This document shows, in pieces, positions 50,647 through 62,656 of a stretch of 64,000 bases of DNA. This DNA is from Bordetella parapertussis (lineage in GTDB: Bacteria > Pseudomonadota > Gammaproteobacteria > Burkholderiales > Burkholderiaceae_B). The number at the start of each line of letters is the position of its first letter. Position 1 is the stretch's first letter. The notes under the pieces are model-generated. The model was not told where the DNA came from. It saw nothing but the letters and a program-made list of their open reading frames with translations, and made no database searches. The stretch lies in the NCBI GenBank assembly GCA_945865935.1, contig CAMBFI010000005.1:62001-126000 (forward strand), written 5' to 3'. A program made the translations under genes and the position numbers.

Positions 50647-51522
50647 TTATGCCTTGGGGTCATGGTCATCTTCAACCTTATCCGGACCTTTGATAGCGTA
50701 GTGAATCACGCCAGCAAATACAGTCGCGGCCATGGTCAGCAAAGCGATCGGTTTCATGATTCCCTTCCAAATACTGACCGTCGGCGAAATCGTTGGATTC
50801 GCTGGCAAGCCGCTGTATTCAGTTGGACGATCACCGTGCGGCAACACGTACATGACATGCGTGCCACCCACACCTTGCGGGTTGTACAAGGCAGCCTTGC
50901 TGAAGCCACGGCTGTTCAGGTCCTTGATACGCTCGTTTGCGTACTGAATCCGCTCTTCCTTGGGGCCAAACGTCAGCGCCTGAGTTGGGCAGGACTTCAC
51001 GCAAGCTGGCTCTTGGCCAACCGAGACGCGATCCGAACACAAGGTGCACTTCGTCGCCTTGTTTGTGACTTCGGAGATCTTGGGGACATCAAACGGACAA
51101 CCGGACACGCAATAGCCGCAGCCGATGCATTTGTCAGAGTTGAAATCCACAATACCGTTGTCAAGCTTGACGATCGCACCTGGGCTTGGGCAAGCTTTCA
51201 GGCAGCCTGGATCCTCGCAGTGCATACAACCGTCTTTACGGATCAACCAGTCCAAACCACCTGTGGCAGTTTCGACCTCGTTGAACTTCATGACAGTCCA
51301 GGCCGTTGGGCCTAACTCTGCTGGGTTGTCGTATGACCCGTCGTTGATACCGATTTCAGGACGGGTTTCATTCCACTCCATACAGGCAACCTGACAGGCT
51401 TTGCAGCCGATACAGGTCGAGATGTCGATCAGCTTGGCCACCTGCGTGGTTTTAGCTGCCGCAGCGGGGGGGGTCATAGTCGTGGCGGACTGAGCGACGA
51501 CGTGTAGTGCTTGAATAGCCAT
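50647..51522 (-). CDS. fdnH: Formate dehydrogenase iron-sulfur beta subunit
   Basis: The 291-residue protein carries four [4Fe-4S] clusters in ferredoxin motifs, such as C-I-G-C-K-A-C-Q-V-A-C, C-E-D-P-G-C-L-K-A-C and C-I-G-C-G-Y-C-V-S-G-C. A C-terminal hydrophobic helix (about residues 255-277) anchors it to the membrane, as in E. coli FdnH. It conducts electrons from the alpha to the gamma subunit on the periplasmic side. The start is 11 bases after fdnG. Confidence 0.94.
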   Translation of the reverse strand: MAIQALHVVAQSATTMTPPAAAAKTTQVAKLIDISTCIGCKACQVACMEWNETRPEIGINDGSYDNPAELGPTAWTVMKFNEVETATGGLDWLIRKDGCMHCEDPGCLKACPSPGAIVKLDNGIVDFNSDKCIGCGYCVSGCPFDVPKISEVTNKATKCTLCSDRVSVGQEPACVKSCPTQALTFGPKEERIQYANERIKDLNSRGFSKAALYNPQGVGGTHVMYVLPHGDRPTEYSGLPANPTISPTVSIWKGIMKPIALLTMAATVFAGVIHYAIKGPDKVEDDHDPKA

Positions 51523-51532
51523 GTCGTTCTCC

Positions 51533-54500
51533 TTAAGCCTTCACGATATTGACAAGGAACGCCTTAAATTCTGGCGTCTGAGAGTTTGCGTCACCAACAA
51601 ACGGTGTCAAGGTATTTGCCAACTGCGCTTGCTTGGTTTGGCCTTTGAAACCGTAGTGGATGGGGATTCCGACGTGATAAACCGTCTGTCCATCCACTGT
51701 CATGCCCTTGAAGCGTTTCGTGACAACGGCTTTCGCATTGACGAAACCACGGGCTGAAGTCACTTTAACCTTATCGCCGTTCTTGATGCCTTTGTCTTTT
51801 GCAAGCGCTTCGCTGATCTCAACAAACATCTCTGGCTGGGTAATCGCATTTAACTTCGAATGCTTTGACCAGTAGTGATAGTGTTCGACCAAGCGATAGG
51901 TCGTCGCAGCGTAAGGATAGTCTTTGGGCGAGCCAAACACTTCCATATCACCTTTGTAGACGCGTGCGGCTGGGTTGGACTTAGCCTTTGCATTGTTAGG
52001 ATGCATCGGGTTGCGTGCCAACGGTGTTTCGAACGGCTCGTAGTGCTCAGGGAAAGGACCTTCGGCCATTTGTGGCGCAAACAAGCGTGCGACACCCTCG
52101 GGGTTCATGATGAACGGCATCACGTTCTCTTCAGGTTTTGCATTGGGACGCATATCGGGGATGTCGTTACCACCCCAACGATCGCCCAACCACTTCAGCA
52201 CTGTACGTTTCTCGTCCCAGGGCTTACCGTTGATATCGGTTGAAGCGCGGTTATACAAGATGCGACGGTTCGCCGGCCACGCAAAGCCCCAGTTGGCGCT
52301 TTGACCTAGGCCTTGATCTGACGTCTCGCGTGGATCGCGACGCGCAGTCAGGTTACCGGCCTGACTCCAGCAACCAGAATAGATCCAGTTGCCGCACGCC
52401 GTGTCGCCGTTCTCTTGCAGTAGCGCAAATCCAGGCACCTGCTGACCTGCCGCAACCAAGACCTTGCCTGTCGGATCCTTAACGTCATTCAACGCTTTGC
52501 CGCTAATTTCACGCGTCAGTTCGCTGGCATCTGGATTGTTGGGATTAGCGTAAGGCCAAGTCAGATTCAGAATGGCGTCAGGGAATGCACCGCCTTCCTT
52601 CTTGTACATGCCACGCACTTTATTAAAGAGCGTTGCCATGATTTCGCAGTCAGACTTAGATTCGCCTGGACCATCTGCAGCTTTCCAGTGCCACTGAATC
52701 ACCCGACCAGAGTTCGTAAAGGTGCCATCCTGCTCAGCAAAACATGTTGCTGGCAAACGGAACACTTCTGTCTGAATCTTGGACGAATCAACATCGTTGA
52801 ACTCGCCATAATTCTTCCAGAACTCACTCGTCTCGGTCTGTAGCGGATCAATCACCACCAAGTACTTCAACTTTGACAGCGCTGCGCCAATCTTGTTCTT
52901 GTTGGCAACCGCGGCCAAGGGGTTAAAGCCCGAGCAGACAAAGCCATCCATCTTGCCTTGATGCATTCTTTCGAAGATGGCGAGAATGTCATACGCCGTA
53001 TCACGCTTGGGCAAGTAGTCGTAAGCGTAGTTGGATTCGGCGTTCGCGTGGTCGCCGTACCAGGCCTTCATCAAGCTGTTAAACCACTTGGGGAAGTTCT
53101 GGGGGAAGTTCATCTGGTTAGGACGAAGCGCCTTAGGCGTGCGCGCATTGCGGTAATCCGCATAGGTCTTATCGGCCTCAAGAGGTGAAGACAAATAGCC
53201 AGGCAACACTTCCGAATACAAGCACATGTCGGTAATGCCTTGCACGTTTGCATGACCACGCAAGGCATTCACACCGCCGCCCGCCATCCCCATATTGCCT
53301 AGGAGCAACTGAATCATGGCCATCGTGCGAATGTTTTCCGAACCGATCGAGTGCTGTGTCCAACCTAGCGCATAACAAATCGTCATGGTTTTGTCAGACG
53401 CAGAGGTCTCAGCTACCATCTCGCACACTTTTAGGAACTGGTCCTTGGGCGTACCGGTAATGCTGCTCACTAGATCTGGCGTGTAACGCGAGAAGTGCTT
53501 CTTCATCAGTTGGAAAACACAATTCGGATCTTGCAAAGTGGTATCCACTTTGGCAAACCCTTCATCCATTTGATAGGTCCACGTGCCCTTCGCATAACTG
53601 CGCTTAGCCTCGTCGTAACCCGTGAAGATGCCATCCTTAAATCCGTAGTCTGGATTAATCAGGAATGACGCGTTCGTGTAATTCAACACGTAGTCTTTGT
53701 GGATCTTGTTGTTCTCGAGCAGGTAATGAATCATCCCGCCTAAGAAAGCAATATCCGCGCCGACGCGAATCGGCGCATAGTAATCAGCGACCGCTGCGGA
53801 GCGCGTGAAACGCGGATCCACCACAACCAGCTTGGCTGCACGTTTGGCCTTGGCCTGAATCACCCACTTGAAACCGCAAGGGTGTGCCTCGGCCGCATTG
53901 CCGCCCATAATTAACACTACATCGGCGTTCTTGATGTCAACCCAATGGTTGGTCATCGCACCGCGCCCAAACGTCGGGGCCAGACTGGCCACCGTCGGAG
54001 CGTGTCAGATACGCGCTTGTGTGTCGAGTGCTACCACGCCCATCGAACGCAAAATCTTGGCAGTCATATAGCCAGATTCGTTGTTCGACGCGGAGCTCAC
54101 CAACATACCAAAGGTGTTCCAACGGTTGACCGTCAGGCCATCAGCATTCTTGGCTACAAAATTCTTATCGCGATCAGCCTTCATTCGCTTGGCGATGCGC
54201 GTGAGCGCCTCTTCCCAAGAAATGCGCTTGAACTCTTTGCTACCTGGCTCGCGCACTTCAGGAAATTGCAAACGATCAGGACTGTCGATCATGTCAAGCA
54301 GGCCTGCGCCTTTCGGGCACAGCGTACCCTTGTTGACTGGATTATCAGTGTCGCCTTCAACGTGCACGACTCTCTGTTTGCCCTGCGCATCTTTCGCGCT
54401 GTAGAGCAACACGCCGCAGCTTACAGAACAGTAGGGACAGGTACTACGCGTCTCTGTTGTTTTTTCAAGTTTGTTCGGTTTCTTGAAGACCGGATCCGCA

Positions 54501-54595
54501 GCATTCGCAAGACCCATGACGGTCATGCTGCTGGTTCCGAGTCCTGCACCGGTCACCTGAAAAAACTGACGCCGAGTCAGTTTAATTTGGGACAT
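51533..54595 (-). CDS. fdnG: Formate dehydrogenase-N alpha subunit, selenoprotein
   Basis: This is one 1020-residue gene read through an in-frame TGA at 54005-54007 (Sec197), not two genes. The N-terminus is a Tat signal with the twin arginines Arg8-Arg9 (T-R-R-Q-F-F), then the [4Fe-4S] site C-P-Y-C-S-V-S-C (Cys53-Cys60). The Sec residue sits in R-I-U-H-A-P-T-V, as in E. coli FdnG (Sec196), and is followed by the A-S-L-A-P-T-F-G-R-G-A-M-T-N-H-W block. The C-terminal part binds bis-MGD molybdenum or tungsten. It oxidises formate in the periplasm. An AGGAG site precedes the ATG by 8 bases. Confidence 0.96.
53972..54007 (-). promoter_or_regulatory. SECIS element for selenocysteine insertion in fdnG
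   Basis: Directly after the TGA the mRNA folds into a hairpin: C53997-G53992 pairs with C53977-G53972 (one A-A mismatch), a single U at 53991 is bulged, then GGCC/GGCC pairs around the loop AGUCU. Counting the U of UGA as 1, the bulged U is nucleotide 17 and the loop G and U are 23 and 24, the SelB-contacting positions of the E. coli fdhF SECIS. Confidence 0.9.
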
Positions 54596-54682
54596 TTTGA
54601 AGGCTCCTAGGTTTTTTGTAACAACACTGTCATTTTAAGACTTTCCGCAACAAAATATACCCTCCTTCGCTGATCAACCATG

Positions 54683-54721
54683 AAAAATCGGACTTTTAGG
54701 GAATACCCTAGAAGTCCGATT
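54683..54721 (-). terminator. Intrinsic terminator after the second ggt gene
   Basis: A stem of 16 paired bases (AATCGGACTT...AAGTCCGATT with inner TTAGGG/CCCTAG) and a four-base AATA loop lies about 38 bases after the minus-strand ggt homologue. On the minus strand it ends in TTTTT. It separates that operon from fdnG, leaving 54596-54682 as the fdnG promoter region, where I see no clear operator. Confidence 0.87.
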
Positions 54722-54759
54722 ATTCGAAAGCAGAACGTGTTGACCAGGACATGCCGAGG

Positions 54760-56384
54760 TTAAAACCCGACGGCCTGCCCATCGCGACGACTATCGCTGG
54801 CCACCACATAGCCATCCTCTAGATCACTCGAAAGACGCCAGATGAACTGACCCGACCCAAAGTCCATGTAGGGATCATCGATCGCTTTCAAGGTGTGACC
54901 CAAGCCCTTAAGACCTTCAATGGTCTGGGCCCGCATCGAGGACTCCACATCCAAGGTGAAATCTCGGTTGAGCTTCCAGCGCGGCGCACAGCAGGCTGCC
55001 TGGGGTTGTTGGTCGTAATCCAGCATGCGGACCACCGTCTGTACATGCCCCTGGGGCTGAATATCACCCCCCATCACACCAAAACTCATGACGGGTTCAC
55101 CGCCCTTGGTGAGAAAACCTGGGATGATGGTGTGGAAAGGCCGTTTCCGCCCTGCCACCACGTTGGCCGATTTCGGGTCCATCGAAAACCCCACACCGCG
55201 GTTTTGGAAACTGACACCCGTACCGGGTACCACCACGCCTGAGCCGAACCCCATGTAGTTGGACTGAATAAACGAGACCATCATGCCGTTTTCATCGGCT
55301 GCCGTCAGATAAATCGTGCCTCCTGAAGACGGGTTACCCGGTGGGAACAACGTTGCCCGACTCGGATCGATGAGCTTGGCGCGCGACGCCAAATACGCGT
55401 CGTCCAGCATCTGTTCGGGCGTAACTTCCATTGTGCGCGGATCGGCCACGTAGCGGTACAGGTCTGCCATGGCAAGCTTCATCGCCTCGATCTGAATGTG
55501 CTGCGACTCCACCGAATCAACCTTGAGAGATCCAAGATCGAAGTGCTCGAGAATACCGAGTGCCATCAAGGCAGAGATGCCCTGGCCGTTCGGGGGGATC
55601 TCATGCAAGGTGTAGCCGCGATAGTTCTTGGAGATCGGTGTGACCCAATCCGGGCGGTAACTACGAAAATCGTCCAGCGTGTGCGCCCCGCCGTTTGCAC
55701 GAATAAAGGCCACAAGCTTTTCCGCTGTGTCGCCCTCGTAAAGATCGCGCCCCTTGGTCGCACCAATTTTGCGCAGGGTTTGCGCGACGTCCTTAAAGAC
55801 AAACCGCTCACCCACATTGGGCGCGCGTCCATTCGGCATAAAGGTATGCGCAAAACCGGGCTGGTCTTTCAATTCCGGCACGGCCGCCGCCCATTTCTGG
55901 GCAACGACTGGCGGCACGGCATAGCCACGCTCGGCAATTTCTATAGCCGGAACCATTAAATCCGCAAAGGGCAGCTTTCCATAGCGCTCATGCAAGGCGG
56001 CCCAGCCGGCAACCACACCAGGCACGGTGATTGCATCGACGCCACGCTTGGGCGCTTGCGCCAAGCCGTTTGGTCCAACCCCATACTTATTCTTGAAGTA
56101 ATCCGGGCTCCAGGCATCAGGCGCATAGCCCGAAGCGTTTAGGCCTTGTAACGTTTTGCCATCCCAAACGATAGAGAACGCATCGCCGCCCAAGCCGCAC
56201 GACACGGGCTCGACCAAGGCGATCGTGGCTGCGGCCGCAATCACGGCATCGACGGCGCTTCCACCTTTCAGCAGCATCCTCAACCCTGCCTGCGCGGCCA
56301 AGGGGTGAGAGGTGGATACAACGTTGCGTGCGAAGACCGGTATCCGAATCGTCGGATAAGGATTATTCCAATTAAATTGCTTCA

Positions 56385-56385
<1 letters not shown>
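54760..56385 (-). CDS. Gamma-glutamyltransferase homologue, cytoplasmic type
   Basis: The 541-residue protein belongs to the GGT family, YwrD-like branch. It has the G-G-S-A-V-D-A-V-I-A and G-L-G-G-D-A-F segments, the autocatalytic threonine in S-S-G-G-T-I-Y-L and G-F-G-S-G near the oxyanion loop. Unlike the other GGT here, it starts directly with MKQFNWNNPYP and has no signal peptide, so it should act in the cytoplasm. It overlaps the PII gene start-to-stop (ATGA-type, at 56385). Whether it is a true transpeptidase or a hydrolase of another amide is not known. Confidence 0.87.
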
Positions 56386-58405
<2,020 letters not shown>

Positions 58406-58476
58406 GTTGATTCCGAACTCTACGAGTTGTAATGTTAAAAAATTATCGCATGGACACGGGGTTAAAGCCCCCGTTC

Positions 58477-58482
58477 TATAAT
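58477..58482 (+). promoter_or_regulatory. Putative -10 box of argH
   Basis: A consensus TATAAT lies 8 bases before the argH ATG. The best -35 candidate is TGGACA at 58451-58456, with a long 20-base spacer. Initiation seven or so bases downstream would fall on or next to the ATG, and no Shine-Dalgarno sequence is present, so the mRNA may be leaderless. Confidence 0.55.
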
Positions 58483-58490
58483 TTATCCCT

Positions 58491-59906
58491 ATGAAAAATA
58501 ACCCAAACTCCAATCCGAGCCAATTTGACAAGAAAGCGCAAGCATGGTCTGCCCGCTTTTCCGAACCCGTTTCGGACCTCGTCAAGCGGTATACGGCCTC
58601 AGTCGACTTCGACAAGCGCCTGGCAATGTTCGACATTCAAGGCTCGCTTGCCCATGCCCAGATGCTTGAATCGGTAAAAGTCATCAGTGCGCAGGATCGG
58701 GCAGACATCGAACGCGGCATGGCACAGATTCAAAGCGAAATTCAGGCCGGCAGCTTTACTTGGCTGCTTGACCTAGAAGACGTTCATCTCAATATCGAAA
58801 AACGTCTGGTTGAGTTAGTCGGCGACGCCGGCAAGCGTCTGCACACGGGCCGTTCACGCAACGATCAGGTCGCCACGGACATCCGCTTGTGGCTGCGCGA
58901 CCAGATTGACCAGCTCGTCGAACTACTTAAACAATTGCGCCGCGCGTTGGCCACCGTGGCGCTCGAGCACGCCAGCACGATCTTGCCGGGCTTTACACAT
59001 ATGCAAGTCGCACAGCCCGTCACCTTTGGCCATCATCTGCTTGCCTACGCGGAAATGTTTGGACGCGATACCCAACGCTTGATCGACTGCCGCACACGCG
59101 TGAACATCTTGCCCTTAGGTGCTGCCGCCCTAGCCGGAACAAGCTTTCCGATCGACCGGCCGCTGGTTGCCAAACTACTCGGGTTTGATGGCGTATGCCT
59201 GAACTCGTTGGATGCCGTCTCCGATCGTGACTTCGCCATCGAATTTGTGAGTGCCTGCGCGTTGATCATGACGCATATCTCGCGCCTGTCTGAAGAAATC
59301 GTCATCTGGATGAGCCCACGAGTAGGCTTCATCGATTTGCCTGATCGTTTCTGCACCGGCAGCTCGATCATGCCGCAAAAGAAGAACCCGGACGTGCCTG
59401 AACTGGCGCGCGGCAAGACTGGACGCGTCAATGGCCATCTCGTCGCACTGCTCACACTCATGAAAGGCCAGCCGCTGGCCTACAACAAGGACAATCAAGA
59501 AGACAAAGAAGGCCTGTTCGACACAGCTGATACGGTTCGCGACACCCTCACTATTTTTGCAGACATGGTGCCTGGGATTACTGTCAAGGCCGACAATATG
59601 CGTGCGGCCGCGTTGCAAGGCTTCGCGACGGCAACGGATTTGGCAGACTACCTCGTCAAGCGCGGTGTGCCCTTTCGTGACGCACACGAAGCGGTTGCAC
59701 ACGCCGTGCGCGAATGCGAAACCAAGGGTTGTGATTTGGCTGATCTGAGCGTGAGTGAATTACAAAAATTTCATTCCGCAGTTCAGGAAGATGTGCACAC
59801 CGTCTTGACACTAGAGGGCTCGGTCGCCGCACGCAACCACATCGGCGGAACAGCACCCGAGCAAGTGCGACACGCAGCGCAGACTATTTTAAAAACTCTG
59901 TCTTAA
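58491..59906 (+). CDS. argH: Argininosuccinate lyase
   Basis: ArgH cleaves argininosuccinate to arginine and fumarate, the last step of arginine synthesis. The 471-residue product has the [17 protein letters not shown]-x-F-D-K-R-L segment, the [13 protein letters not shown] motif, and the superfamily signature [12 protein letters not shown]. The ATG at 58491 follows a TATAAT box by 8 bases, with no ribosome-binding site. The stop abuts the rlmD stop on the other strand. Confidence 0.96.
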   Translation: MKNNPNSNPSQFDKKAQAWSARFSEPVSDLVKRYTASVDFDKRLAMFDIQGSLAHAQMLESVKVISAQDRADIERGMAQIQSEIQAGSFTWLLDLEDVHLNIEKRLVELVGDAGKRLHTGRSRNDQVATDIRLWLRDQIDQLVELLKQLRRALATVALEHASTILPGFTHMQVAQPVTFGHHLLAYAEMFGRDTQRLIDCRTRVNILPLGAAALAGTSFPIDRPLVAKLLGFDGVCLNSLDAVSDRDFAIEFVSACALIMTHISRLSEEIVIWMSPRVGFIDLPDRFCTGSSIMPQKKNPDVPELARGKTGRVNGHLVALLTLMKGQPLAYNKDNQEDKEGLFDTADTVRDTLTIFADMVPGITVKADNMRAAALQGFATATDLADYLVKRGVPFRDAHEAVAHAVRECETKGCDLADLSVSELQKFHSAVQEDVHTVLTLEGSVAARNHIGGTAPEQVRHAAQTILKTLS

Positions 59907-61217
59907 TCAGAGATCAAACACGGCGATCGACTCAACATGTCCGGTGTGCGGAAACATGTTGATCACGCCGGCGCTGCTTAGGCGATAGCCACCCTCATGC
60001 ACCAAGAGCGCCGCGTCTCGTGCAAGTGTGGCCGGATTGCAAGACACATAAACAATTCTAGTCGGGCGCTGTGCAACAGGCGTTTGCACGAGCGCTTGCG
60101 TCAGGGCTAGAGCCCCCTCTCTTGGCGGATCGATCAGCATGCGATCAAAGCGCCCCAAGGACTGCAACCATTCTGCGGTCACTTCGAATAAATTCAGCGT
60201 TGAAAAGCTTGCGTGTTTGAGCCCGTGCGCGCCTGCTGCGGTCTGCGCGCGCTCCGTCAACGCAGGACTACCTTCTAGACCAATCACTTCACGACACTTG
60301 GTCGCAAGCGGTAAGGTGAAATTACCTAAGCCACAAAACATATCTGCAATGCGGTCAGTTGGTTGTGGTTCAAGCAATGCCAGCGCACGCGAGACCAACA
60401 CGCGATTGATTTGGTGGTTGACCTGCGTAAAGTCGGTTGGACGAAACGGCATGGTCAAACCAAATTCTGGCAGCGTGTAACTTAATGCCGTTTCGTGCTC
60501 GGGCTCAAGCGCATGCACGGTATCCGGCCCTTTGGACTGCAGCCACCATTGGATGTTGTGCGCTTGAGCAAAGTGACGTAAGTGTTCGAGATCACTATCG
60601 GTCAGCGGCATCAAATGTCGAAGCACTAAGGCTGTGACAGACTCTCCCACCGAGACTTCAATCTGCGGAAACCGGTCCGGTGCAGACAGCGACATCATCA
60701 ACGCACGCAACGGCAGCAGTAACGCCGAAACGTGCGCAGGCAGGACATGACAGGTACGCATGTCCGCAACAAAACTGCTCTTGCGCTCATGAAAGCCAAC
60801 CAGCACCGTACCTTTCTTGGCGACCCAACGCACCGCTAAACGCGCGCGATACCGGTAGCCCCAGTACGGACCATGTAATGGCGCGAGCACGCGAGCGGGC
60901 TTCACATTGGCAAGATGGGCGAGGCCATCCTCGAGCGCACGCTGCTTAATCGCTACCTGGGCACTTGGCTCCAAATGCTGCATCAGACAACCACCGCATA
61001 CGCCAAAGTGTGGACAACGGGGTTGTACGCGGAGTGCGGCAGCGCGATGGATCTGCTCAACCCGAGCGATCTCATAAGACGGTTTGCGTCTAAAGGTGTG
61101 CACGCTGACGCGCTCGGTGGGCAGCGCACCCTCTATGAAGACTACTTTTCCCTCGCGCCGCGCGACACCGCGGGCTTCAAGGTCGAGCGCATCGACCTGC
61201 AATACATCTGAAGTCAT
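59907..61217 (-). CDS. rlmD: 23S rRNA m5U1939 methyltransferase RlmD
   Basis: RlmD (RumA) methylates U1939 of 23S rRNA. The 436-residue product has an N-terminal TRAM domain, a [4Fe-4S] site with [10 protein letters not shown] plus a later Cys (T-C-H-V-L-P), the SAM-binding D-M-F-C-G-L-G-N-F and the catalytic [10 protein letters not shown]. In many betaproteobacteria rpoS lies between nlpD and this gene; here two other genes do. Its stop immediately adjoins the argH stop. Confidence 0.94.
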   Translation of the reverse strand: MTSDVLQVDALDLEARGVARREGKVVFIEGALPTERVSVHTFRRKPSYEIARVEQIHRAAALRVQPRCPHFGVCGGCLMQHLEPSAQVAIKQRALEDGLAHLANVKPARVLAPLHGPYWGYRYRARLAVRWVAKKGTVLVGFHERKSSFVADMRTCHVLPAHVSALLLPLRALMMSLSAPDRFPQIEVSVGESVTALVLRHLMPLTDSDLEHLRHFAQAHNIQWWLQSKGPDTVHALEPEHETALSYTLPEFGLTMPFRPTDFTQVNHQINRVLVSRALALLEPQPTDRIADMFCGLGNFTLPLATKCREVIGLEGSPALTERAQTAAGAHGLKHASFSTLNLFEVTAEWLQSLGRFDRMLIDPPREGALALTQALVQTPVAQRPTRIVYVSCNPATLARDAALLVHEGGYRLSSAGVINMFPHTGHVESIAVFDL

Positions 61218-61266
61218 GAGTTTTACAATCGAATAATGTTTTAGAGAGACTCACCGCACATCAAAT

Positions 61267-61833
61267 TTATCGCGTTCGACTGGGATCGATGGCTCCCCGC
61301 ATCGGCTTAGCGTCAGCCGCAACTTTTGCGCTTCCGCGGGCCTGGGAAGCCGTCCCCTGCTTGATATGCTGCTCTCTCATATAGGCGACCAGCACCTTGC
61401 GCTGGCCATCATTCAAGACATCCCAAAACAGAAGCCATTTTTCCTGGACGGCATCAATGCGCGCATCCATTGCGGCACGCGTCTTTTTTCTTAAGGCCAC
61501 AGCCTCGCGCGGCTCAAAGGCATTTTTATTGAGCAACTCCGTCAGACCTGTGTACTCCGCCTGACGACTCTTGCGATTAGCTGACCACATAATCCGCCGT
61601 GCATCATGCGCGGCATCGAGTTTTACTTTTTGTTCTGGGCTAAGCTGCAATTGGGCAATCACCGTGGCAGGAATCTCACCCATTCCCGTTGGCGCATTAG
61701 ACTGATTCGCAGCAGGCGACTTAGGGGCCTGCGTCTGTGCCTGCGAGACCCCAACAAAGCAAAGCGAAACAAATGCTGCAAGCGTCAGTAGGCGCTTAAA
61801 AGACCAATTTGAAAATGTAGCAATGCGACGCAT
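61267..61833 (-). CDS. Spy/CpxP-like periplasmic protein, unknown
   Basis: The 188-residue product has a signal peptide (about residues 12-33, ending V-S-Q-A-Q) and then a helical part with a L-S-P-E-Q-K-V-K-L-D-A-A-H-D motif near residue 62, similar to the LTXXQ-type Spy/CpxP group of periplasmic chaperones. The middle is rich in charged helices, and the C-terminus is basic and disordered-looking. An AGGAG ribosome-binding site lies 7 bases before the ATG at 61833. It follows the exonuclease gene by 41 bases. The similarity to Spy is a weak pattern match and the function is not known. Confidence 0.7.
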   Translation of the reverse strand: MRRIATFSNWSFKRLLTLAAFVSLCFVGVSQAQTQAPKSPAANQSNAPTGMGEIPATVIAQLQLSPEQKVKLDAAHDARRIMWSANRKSRQAEYTGLTELLNKNAFEPREAVALRKKTRAAMDARIDAVQEKWLLFWDVLNDGQRKVLVAYMREQHIKQGTASQARGSAKVAADAKPMRGAIDPSRTR

Positions 61834-61874
61834 GCGAATGCTCCTGTCAAAAAACGATAGACGGCAGAAATCGG

Positions 61875-62648
61875 TTATTTCCATGCCGCAAGATACTCGG
61901 CCCAGTGGGGCTCCGTGCTTTGTTCGAGTGTCGAACGCACCAATTGAATTTCCGCGTCATACGACTTCGTGTCGAGCTCACCGCGCAACAATCTAAACCG
62001 GCAGTAGACGAGCCACGTATTGACGACGTCAGTCTGGCAATAGGCGCGAACTTCCGATGCTCGACCCTCAGACCACGCTTGCCACACCTGACTACCATCC
62101 ATACCAAGCTTTCCCGGAAAACCACAAAGTTTTGATAAGTCATCGAGCGGCGCATTCCCGCGGCCGTTGTACTTTGCAAGCACATCCATGAGGTCCAAGT
62201 GACGCGTGTGGTAGCGACTCAAGTAGTTGTTGTATTTAAAGTCGCGATCCTCTTCGCCCATATCCCAGTAGCGCGGCGCCGCAACACTATGTATCAGACT
62301 TCGGTAATGCAGCACAGGCAGATCAAAGCCCGATCCATTCCAGCTAATGAGCTTAGGGGTGTAGCGCTCGATCGTCTTGAAAAAGCCAGCAAGAAGCGCA
62401 GGCTCCGGATCGTCCTCCTGACCTAGACACTTTACGCGAAACCCTTGATCGTCACGAAAGACACAGCCGACCACTGCGACGCGATGCAAATGCAAAGGCA
62501 GAAAATCACTGCCGGTGAGCTCTTTACGTGCAGCAAACGCACGGCTAGCCACCTCACTATCCGGCACATCGTCTGACCACCCGTTTAAACGACGTAGCCC
62601 CACAATATCAGGGATCGTTTCTAAGTCAAAGACAAGCGTGGGCGTCAT
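61875..62648 (-). CDS. PolB-type 3'-5' exonuclease (predicted)
   Basis: The 257-residue protein has the DEDD exonuclease set: F-D-L-E-T near residue 7 (motif I), W-N-G-S-G-F-D-L-P-V-L (motif II) and Y-C-Q-T-D-V-V-N-T-W (motif III), the pattern of the predicted PolB-like 3'-5' exonucleases (PF10108). No polymerase domain is attached, so it is a stand-alone nuclease of unknown substrate. It starts 8 bases after nlpD and precedes the Spy-like gene. Confidence 0.88.
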   Translation of the reverse strand: MTPTLVFDLETIPDIVGLRRLNGWSDDVPDSEVASRAFAARKELTGSDFLPLHLHRVAVVGCVFRDDQGFRVKCLGQEDDPEPALLAGFFKTIERYTPKLISWNGSGFDLPVLHYRSLIHSVAAPRYWDMGEEDRDFKYNNYLSRYHTRHLDLMDVLAKYNGRGNAPLDDLSKLCGFPGKLGMDGSQVWQAWSEGRASEVRAYCQTDVVNTWLVYCRFRLLRGELDTKSYDAEIQLVRSTLEQSTEPHWAEYLAAWK

Positions 62649-62656
62649 CGGACTGA

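Noticed and set aside
50662-51315. A 217-codon plus-strand frame.
   Set aside because: It is antisense to fdnH and its residues mirror the ferredoxin motifs in the wrong frame.
54005-54007. TGA inside fdnG looks like a nonsense mutation splitting the gene into 54005-54595 and 51533-54004.
   Set aside because: The context R-I-U-H-A-P-T, the SECIS hairpin and the nearby selA, selB and tRNA-Sec show it is a selenocysteine codon.
53945-54610. A 221-codon plus-strand frame across the fdnG 5' end.
   Set aside because: It is antisense to a strongly conserved gene and has no recognisable motif or ribosome-binding site.
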